Made by a program: the position numbers and the translations under genes. Source: Parapedobacter deserti (GTDB lineage: Bacteria > Bacteroidota > Bacteroidia > Sphingobacteriales > Sphingobacteriaceae). From it: a stretch of DNA of 49,340 nucleotides. The stretch is taken from positions 1 through 49,340 of the forward strand of contig NZ_JBHRTA010000058.1 of NCBI RefSeq assembly GCF_042646065.1, in the 5' to 3' direction. This document shows positions 44,017-49,340 of this stretch, one piece after another (within the stretch, counting starts at the first letter, position 1; the number at the start of each line of letters is the position of its first letter). Below the pieces are notes generated by a model. It was not told the origin of the DNA. It was given only the letters and a program-made list of their open reading frames with translations, and searched no databases.

Positions 44017-46776
44017 ATGGAAAGGCGAACTAACTTCCTTTATTTGGGTGGGTCACTTTGGATGTTGTTCGGTATGATTCAAGCGGTCTTTGCGCAGCAA
44101 CCCAATCCGCTTTACCTGACACTTCAAACACGTGACTCATCGACCAATGCCATTTACGTACGAAACGAAGTGTACCACGGCAGTGAGACGGCCATCATTG
44201 TGGTTGACATGTGGGATAAACATTGGTGCAAGTCGTTCACGGAAGAATCAAAAGAACTCATCCCACACCTCAACGCCACGCTCCAAGCTGCACGGGAACT
44301 TGGTATCCAAATTATTTTTGCACCGTCAGAAACCGTCGATTTCTATGCTGAGTTCCCGCAGCGCGAAGCAATGCGAGCAAAGCACGCTGCACCTGTGCCA
44401 GTAAATGTTTTTGATCCGAAGCCACTACCCTGGGGGAGAACCGGTGGTTGTGAATGCGGACCAGAAAGACCTTGCCAGGAATACGCGGCATGGAGCAGGC
44501 AGCACGAAGACCTAGTGATCAATGAGCATGACCTGATATCGGATAATGTTGAAGAGATACACGCTTTATGCCGGGAAAGAGGCATAAAAACACTGCTGTA
44601 TGTCGGAGAGGCTTCCAACATGTGCGTTACATGGACTCGCTCGTTTTCCGTATTGCCGATGACGCGTTATGGATACGAATGCATCGTTGTCAGAGACCTT
44701 GTAGCAGCCATAAGCGGAAATGGTTATGACCCCGACCGAAAGGCTCTTGATCCGAAATTAACACCTGAATACGGCTCAAAAAGAACCATCGAGCATATCG
44801 AGCAACATATCTGCCCTACGATATCGGGCAACCAACTCCTGCTCGCCAGTGGACGAGAAGCTTCCATTAAAAAGGCCCGGCCTGCGCCTCCTCGCACCTT
44901 TGATACTGAGTACGTCAAAAATTACATACCCCGGGGGCCCACACAATCTTTTAGGCAACTTTGTTATGATTACAACTGGGAAGGCCGGGAATTAATCAAT
45001 CTACCCTTAAAATTCACTAAATCAAGCCCAGCCGAGTATGCTGAACTAAGCAAACAAGCCAACATGGATGCAGTTCTCGTACTTGCGGTGCCCCATCACG
45101 GTTATACTACGCACGTATCCGACTATGGCGAGCTATTCCCTGGTTTAGGCTACGATTGGTTCGGCCAAGTGGTTGACGAACTCCATAAAAGAGATATTAG
45201 TGCACTTGGGTACGTCACGCTGGGTGCCAACTTCAAATTCATGCGTGATCATGTGGGTCTACCGCAAATCCGGAGCGGCATGGAAAGCCAGGGCCAGTTT
45301 GGCGGACGCGGGTTATGCCTTAACGCGCCCGGGTACCTCGATCTTGTCATGAATTATAGCAAAGAATTACTTACCCACTACCCCATCGATGGGATACGTT
45401 ATGATTTCATGGTCAGTCCCTATGGATGCGATTGCAATGGTTGCAAATCGTACTATAAGCAAGTTTACAAGGAGGAATTTACAAGTTGGCATGAAATCCG
45501 TAGCAGTGCGGATTCAAGCAGGTACCTAACGTTCAATATCGCCACACTGAAAAGGGCTGCACATCAACTAAATGACGCATGCCGCTCCGTAAAACCCAAT
45601 GTAGAAGTATGGCAAAACCATCTTGACCCAGCAATGGAAGCCGACATCAACACCGGACGTCTTTATGATATCGCCTACGTTGAATATGGCACCCCATTCC
45701 GATTACTTGCATTGCGTGGCATTTTGGATAAAAAAGGCATCATCGTAGGCCAGACACTAAAAAGCCCAATAAGGCGATTAATCATGGCTTTAGGTGCCCG
45801 ATGTTATCAGTACATCAAGGTTGACCAAGAGACGGCACTGCCGGTAGGAGACGAACTAACCTGGGTGAAGGAAGACCTATCGCCGTTTTTCAAGATGGTA
45901 TCCGAAGTCCAACCCTATCTGGAGAACGCCACGCCTTTGTCAGACGTCGGTATACTCTTTTCAGAAAACACCCGATATCGATTCCCTCATTATGACCGAA
46001 AGACATATATGCAGGCTTGCGAAAATATCACCAATAACTACCTTCAAGCAAGCATGCCCGTTGAATACATCAACGTACTTGATCTGGCAAAAAAAGAGCT
46101 TTCAAAGCTACGCATATTGATACTACCTTATACGAGCGGCCTTACCACATCCGAGCTGGACATAGTAAAAGAATACGTCAACAATGGCGGGAACCTAGTC
46201 ATAATGGGTGATGCGCTATGTTACAACGAAGAAGGCGAACAACTGGGCGACTTTGCCCTAGCAGAGGAGATGGGCGTACAATTAATACGCAATATCCCCA
46301 TACAAGATGAGCTGCCTGTAACGTATGCATCGACCACCGAAAAAATCACAGACCTGACCCATGTACGCCCTATCCGTGGCAAAACTGTGGAATCGCTATC
46401 GCATCAAGGCCAACAAATCCCTTTGATACACATCAACGATTGCGGAAAGGGAAAGGCGATATACGTTGCATCTGCGAGTGCAGCGGCCATACTCAACGAA
46501 GCAACACATCGCTATGTCGGCGAACTTCCAATCCAGGTTAAAAACAGCAAACAGGTCGTCCTCACACACCAGCCCGACCAAAGCCGATGGATATTGCACC
46601 TAATCGATGATGGGGATTACCAAATCCGTATAAAAAAAAACTTTGCCGGCTTTGGCAAAATCGACACAACCTTTCCCGAAAGCAGTGAACTGAACGCCGA
46701 ACTTAAAGAGGATGGCGATCACCTGGTCATTTCGGTAAAAGGCGACCGGGACGACCGGCTTTTGGTCCTAAAATAA
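44017..46776 (+). CDS. Isochorismatase-like cysteine hydrolase fused to glycoside-hydrolase-like (GHL6/trimerisation-type) module
   Basis: 919-aa exported protein with a signal peptide ending FAQQ (27). Module 1 (about 50-270) is an isochorismatase-fold cysteine hydrolase: D64 in IIVVDMWDKHW, nucleophile C203 in GEASNMCVTW, and a Cys-rich GGCECGPERPC loop (143-153). Module 2 (about 285-620) is TIM-barrel-like, with RYDFMVSPYGCDCNGCKSYY and NVEVWQNHLDPAMEADIN, resembling hypothetical glycosidase family GHL6. It is followed by a glutaminase-like/beta-galactosidase-trimerisation-type region (about 640-780: LRILILPYTSGLTTSELDIV) and a small C-terminal beta domain. The operon places it between a metallophosphoesterase and an esterase. 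The two modules suggest cleavage of an amide or carbamoyl group plus a glycosidic bond of one substrate. This is inference; either module could be inactive. Confidence 0.8.
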   Translation: MERRTNFLYLGGSLWMLFGMIQAVFAQQPNPLYLTLQTRDSSTNAIYVRNEVYHGSETAIIVVDMWDKHWCKSFTEESKELIPHLNATLQAARELGIQIIFAPSETVDFYAEFPQREAMRAKHAAPVPVNVFDPKPLPWGRTGGCECGPERPCQEYAAWSRQHEDLVINEHDLISDNVEEIHALCRERGIKTLLYVGEASNMCVTWTRSFSVLPMTRYGYECIVVRDLVAAISGNGYDPDRKALDPKLTPEYGSKRTIEHIEQHICPTISGNQLLLASGREASIKKARPAPPRTFDTEYVKNYIPRGPTQSFRQLCYDYNWEGRELINLPLKFTKSSPAEYAELSKQANMDAVLVLAVPHHGYTTHVSDYGELFPGLGYDWFGQVVDELHKRDISALGYVTLGANFKFMRDHVGLPQIRSGMESQGQFGGRGLCLNAPGYLDLVMNYSKELLTHYPIDGIRYDFMVSPYGCDCNGCKSYYKQVYKEEFTSWHEIRSSADSSRYLTFNIATLKRAAHQLNDACRSVKPNVEVWQNHLDPAMEADINTGRLYDIAYVEYGTPFRLLALRGILDKKGIIVGQTLKSPIRRLIMALGARCYQYIKVDQETALPVGDELTWVKEDLSPFFKMVSEVQPYLENATPLSDVGILFSENTRYRFPHYDRKTYMQACENITNNYLQASMPVEYINVLDLAKKELSKLRILILPYTSGLTTSELDIVKEYVNNGGNLVIMGDALCYNEEGEQLGDFALAEEMGVQLIRNIPIQDELPVTYASTTEKITDLTHVRPIRGKTVESLSHQGQQIPLIHINDCGKGKAIYVASASAAAILNEATHRYVGELPIQVKNSKQVVLTHQPDQSRWILHLIDDGDYQIRIKKNFAGFGKIDTTFPESSELNAELKEDGDHLVISVKGDRDDRLLVLK

Positions 46777-46783
46777 TTTAATC

Positions 46784-49072
46784 ATGACTAAATATCGCCA
46801 AATGTATATTAAAACCGCATTACTTAGCTTTGTGTTATCAATCGGACATCTGGCTCACGGCCAACAAATCCCTTTCGACCATAAACCGCTAGCGGAGACC
46901 GAGCAGTTAACGGGAGACATGGTTTCTTCTATTCACAGATTCCTTGACAGGTATGTCTCACAAGTGACCTCTTCCCGCGATAAAGAATGGGCGCAACACC
47001 ACTCCGTCGATGACTTCCATTCATTTGTCGCATCCAAGCGCGTCCTATTGGCCAAGCAACTCGGTGTTGTGGACAAACGGCTGGAACCAGAGATGTTGGG
47101 CTACTACCAAGCAACCGATCAACAAACACGGGTTCAAAATAAGGGATATCGCATGGAAGCGGTGCATTGGAACGTGCTGGAAGGACTTTCAGCCAGTGGA
47201 TTGGTAATTTACCCAAAGGGGCCCGTGAAAGGACGTGCTGTACTGGTTCCCGATGCCGGCATGCCTCCAGAACACCTGGCCGGAATCGTCGCTTCCGACC
47301 TTCCAGGTTTTGCCCGCGCCCAGCGATTGGCCAGCCAGGGCTGGATGGTAGTCATCCCGTTGTTGGTAGACCTCGGCCAAGCGTATGCTGGCAACGCCAC
47401 CCTAGGCTTGCACAGCTCGCTTACCCACCGCGAATGGATTTACAGACAAGCCTATATGCTGGGAAGGCATGTCATCGGCTATGAATTACAAAAAATATTT
47501 GCGGCTATCGATTGGCTGGAGCAACTAGAGCAATCTTCAAACAGCCCGATAGGTGTAGCCGGTTACGGTGAAGGTGGGATGTTAGCGCTTTACGCCGCAG
47601 CACTTGACCCCCGCATTGCGACGACCGTGATAAGCGGCTATTTCAACAACCGGTCTGATCTATGGCAGGAACCTGTGTACCGAAATGTCTTCGGTTTGTT
47701 GAAAGACTTTGGTGACGCCGAATTGGCGGCGATGTGTTGGCCGCGAAAACTCGTGATCGAACATGCTTTGGTCGATAGCGTCACCTCGTTTGGAGGCCGA
47801 GGGGCTCCCGGACGTATCGGAACGCCTGATACAGAAAAAGTATGGGCTGAATTTGTTCGGGCAAAAGCCATTGTGCCCGAAAACCAACCGCACCTTAACT
47901 GGGTAGCCGACGGGCAGAGTCCCCTCAGCCAACCGTTCTCGGACCAAGCGATAAGCCTTTTCGCCAACAGCAATAAATTGCGCAAAACACAGGCGATTCC
48001 AACGGTCAACGAATGGATCGACAGCCAGCAACTACAGCAAAATAATGTCGTTGAGATGACCGCACTCGTCCAACGCGTGTTGCAATTGTGTGAAAACGCA
48101 CGCGATAGCTTCTTCTGGGACAACTTAAAAGGGGACTATACCAATCAGGAGGTGGCAAAAGACTCGTTGCGAACGCTTCTATGGAACCAAATCGGCAAAC
48201 TTCCCATACCGTCGGGGCCTCTCAACACGGAGGCATGCATACTTGAAAAAAACGAACGGTGGACGAGCTACGTCGTGAAACTGAACGTATGGGATGAAGT
48301 ATTCACCTGGGGGATTTTAGTGGTGCCCAATGCCATAAAGCCGGGAGAACAACGTCCGGTAGTAGTATGCCAACACGGGCTTGAGCAATCCCCTTATTAC
48401 CTAATCAATACCAACACCGCCACTCGGCAGTACGATTATTTCAAAGCGATGCCTTTGACGCTTGCTGAAAATGGATACATTACCTTTATGCCGGCCAATC
48501 CGTACGTCGGAGACCACTATTTCCGTCAAATCCAACGGAAAGCGAATCCCTTAGGCTTGTCTATGTTTTCGTTCATCACCGGCCAGCATCAACGCATTAT
48601 CGAATGGCTGAAATCACTTCAATTTGTCAATGACGAAAAAATCGGATTTTTCGGCTTGTCTTACGGCGGCACCACGGCACTTCGGGTTCCAGCCATTGTT
48701 ACCGATTATAAACTGTCCATCTGCGTTGCCAACTTCAACCAGTGGGTCAAAAAATGTGCATCTATAGACATTCCTTTCAGCTACATGTACAATTCGGAAT
48801 ACGAAATCCAAGACTGGGATTTCGGCCACACATTTGATACCGCAGAAAAAGTGGCGTTAATCGCTCCGAGACCTTTCATGGCCCAGCGCGGATCCTTCGA
48901 CAATGTTGGGAGAGATGACATGGTTGCCGGGGAACATGCAAAGGTACGCCGGCATTATATGCTATCGGGGTTACCGGAAGATTACGTGCCGCTTACGTAC
49001 TTTGTCGGCGGCCACATCACCGAAGAAAAGAGTGCGTTAAAGTTTATTTACAGGTTTCTTCCGCTAAACTAG
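46784..49072 (+). CDS. Tandem alpha/beta hydrolase (acetyl xylan esterase/DLH-like), first module lacking the serine
   Basis: 762-aa exported protein; the signal peptide ends near AHGQ (27). The first alpha/beta-hydrolase module (about 100-350) has the elbow GVAGYGEGG, where the position of the nucleophile Ser is Gly262. The second module (about 480-762) has GFFGLSYGGT with Ser626 and a likely catalytic His744 in VGGHITEE; PVVVCQHGLEQS is the oxyanion region. So only the C-terminal half should be catalytic. Such double-domain esterases occur in Bacteroidota and Planctomycetota hydrolase clusters. It starts 7 nt after the fusion gene and is followed by a terminator, so it ends the operon. Activity is probably deacylation of a sugar derivative. 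Confidence 0.87.
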   Translation: MTKYRQMYIKTALLSFVLSIGHLAHGQQIPFDHKPLAETEQLTGDMVSSIHRFLDRYVSQVTSSRDKEWAQHHSVDDFHSFVASKRVLLAKQLGVVDKRLEPEMLGYYQATDQQTRVQNKGYRMEAVHWNVLEGLSASGLVIYPKGPVKGRAVLVPDAGMPPEHLAGIVASDLPGFARAQRLASQGWMVVIPLLVDLGQAYAGNATLGLHSSLTHREWIYRQAYMLGRHVIGYELQKIFAAIDWLEQLEQSSNSPIGVAGYGEGGMLALYAAALDPRIATTVISGYFNNRSDLWQEPVYRNVFGLLKDFGDAELAAMCWPRKLVIEHALVDSVTSFGGRGAPGRIGTPDTEKVWAEFVRAKAIVPENQPHLNWVADGQSPLSQPFSDQAISLFANSNKLRKTQAIPTVNEWIDSQQLQQNNVVEMTALVQRVLQLCENARDSFFWDNLKGDYTNQEVAKDSLRTLLWNQIGKLPIPSGPLNTEACILEKNERWTSYVVKLNVWDEVFTWGILVVPNAIKPGEQRPVVVCQHGLEQSPYYLINTNTATRQYDYFKAMPLTLAENGYITFMPANPYVGDHYFRQIQRKANPLGLSMFSFITGQHQRIIEWLKSLQFVNDEKIGFFGLSYGGTTALRVPAIVTDYKLSICVANFNQWVKKCASIDIPFSYMYNSEYEIQDWDFGHTFDTAEKVALIAPRPFMAQRGSFDNVGRDDMVAGEHAKVRRHYMLSGLPEDYVPLTYFVGGHITEEKSALKFIYRFLPLN

Positions 49073-49104
49073 ACATCGACATAGTCAACTTCCAGATGCC
49101 TAAG

Positions 49105-49139
49105 AAGCCCAGGGTTCAACCTGGGCTTGCTTCTTTTTT
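49105..49139 (+). terminator. Intrinsic terminator after esterase operon
   Basis: Stem AAGCCCAGG (49105-49113) with CCTGGGCTT (49120-49128), six-base loop, followed by GCTTCTTTTTT. It lies 33 nt after the stop codon of the tandem hydrolase. It is the clearest Rho-independent terminator in the window. Confidence 0.85.
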
Positions 49140-49236
49140 GGCAAACGTTCTTGTTAGCTCCTGCAATTAAGTTGGTAAAAGCCGTTACTTTCCATATTAT
49201 TCACCGCCCACTTAAATTTTTCATTCAAATAGACTT

Positions 49237-49340
49237 TGCGGTTTCCCCCAAATATTAGACAACTGAATTAATTTCTAAATTAGCAGTTGTAAAATGAAGA
49301 AGGAACGCAGAAAGTTTAGCGCAGCATTCAAGGCAAAAGT
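49237..49340 (+). mobile_element. Left end of an IS3-family-like insertion sequence (partial)
   Basis: The transposase reading frame at 49294 is preceded by a short leader. A stretch beginning TGCGGTTTCCCCC (from 49237) resembles the TG-starting, C-rich terminal inverted repeat of IS3-family elements. The other end lies outside the window, so neither the inverted repeat nor the target duplication can be confirmed. Confidence 0.5.
49294..49340 (+). CDS. IS3-family transposase OrfA, N-terminal fragment
   Basis: Starts with MKKERRKFSAAFKAK and runs off the window edge. The basic RRKFSAAFKAKV-type start is typical of the helix-turn-helix OrfA protein of IS3-family elements, which binds the IS ends and is extended to the full transposase by frameshifting into OrfB. 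The inverted pair CAACTG/CAGTTG (49260-49289) precedes the start codon. Confidence 0.7.
   Translation, partial: MKKERRKFSAAFKAK

Noticed and set aside
49260..49289. CAACTG...CAGTTG inverted pair as a terminator
   Set aside because: The stem is only 6 bp, AT-rich inside and lies in the leader of the transposase gene; more likely part of the IS end.
1..49340. Antiphage defence system, CRISPR array, prophage or biosynthetic cluster
   Set aside because: No Cas genes, regular spaced repeats, restriction or toxin genes, phage structural module, or NRPS/PKS genes were seen. The S74 protein alone does not indicate a prophage because it has its own signal peptide.

Overview
The window looks like a chromosomal segment of a Bacteroidota bacterium, most likely a Sphingobacteriaceae-type organism (Pedobacter/Sphingobacterium/Parapedobacter-like). 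The reasons are three SusC/SusD pairs, ECF sigma/FecR anti-sigma pairs next to STN-bearing SusC proteins, an Oar-like TonB receptor, many SPII lipoproteins, and several TAnnTTTG (-7) promoter boxes. No rRNA, tRNA, CRISPR array or phage module was seen. The two edges cut an HxlR-type regulator (left) and an IS3-type transposase (right).

Layout. (A) 0.25-15.5 kb, minus strand: ECF sigma, FecR, SusC, SusD, a lipoprotein endonuclease/exonuclease/phosphatase (EEP) enzyme, phosphocholine-type phospholipase C, Oar-like TonB receptor, S1/P1 nuclease. (B) 15.8-24.2 kb, plus strand and head-to-head with A: ECF sigma, FecR, SusC, SusD, purple-acid-phosphatase-like enzyme, ending in a strong hairpin. (C) 24.3-27.1 kb: a secreted protein with a self-cleaving S74 chaperone domain, then decayed sequence that includes a truncated FtsX/MacB permease. 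(D) 27.1-38.1 kb, minus strand: GH29-like fucosidase, PHP phosphoesterase, SusC without an STN domain, SusD, a second PHP phosphodiesterase and a LamG-EEP protein, with a divergent LacI regulator. (E) 38.4-49.1 kb: LacI, MFS transporter of hexuronate/ACS type, SDR dehydrogenase, AraC regulator, then a plus-strand operon of metallophosphoesterase lipoprotein, a cysteine-hydrolase/glycoside-hydrolase-like fusion and a tandem alpha/beta hydrolase, closed by a terminator.

How the genes may work together. All three SusCD systems sit with phosphoester hydrolases rather than with a normal set of polysaccharide-degrading enzymes: nuclease, phospholipase C and EEP in A, a phosphomonoesterase in B, PHP and EEP phosphodiesterases in D. 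The simplest reading is a cluster for capturing organic phosphorus or phosphorylated glycans: outer-membrane SusCD import coupled to cell-surface or periplasmic release of phosphate. Loci A and B carry trans-envelope signalling (STN SusC to FecR to sigma), whereas D has no STN and probably depends on LacI or another regulator. The phosphorus theme is inference from gene content; the actual substrates cannot be read from the sequence.

Non-coding structure worth noting: two related hairpin elements placed 7-8 nt after consecutive stop codons in locus A, hairpins between fecR and susC in both A and B, a GC-rich hairpin in the susC leader of B, two inverted copies of a 17-bp CG-centred operator in the araC/metallophosphoesterase gap, and a palindrome upstream of the SDR whose half-site recurs upstream of lacI.
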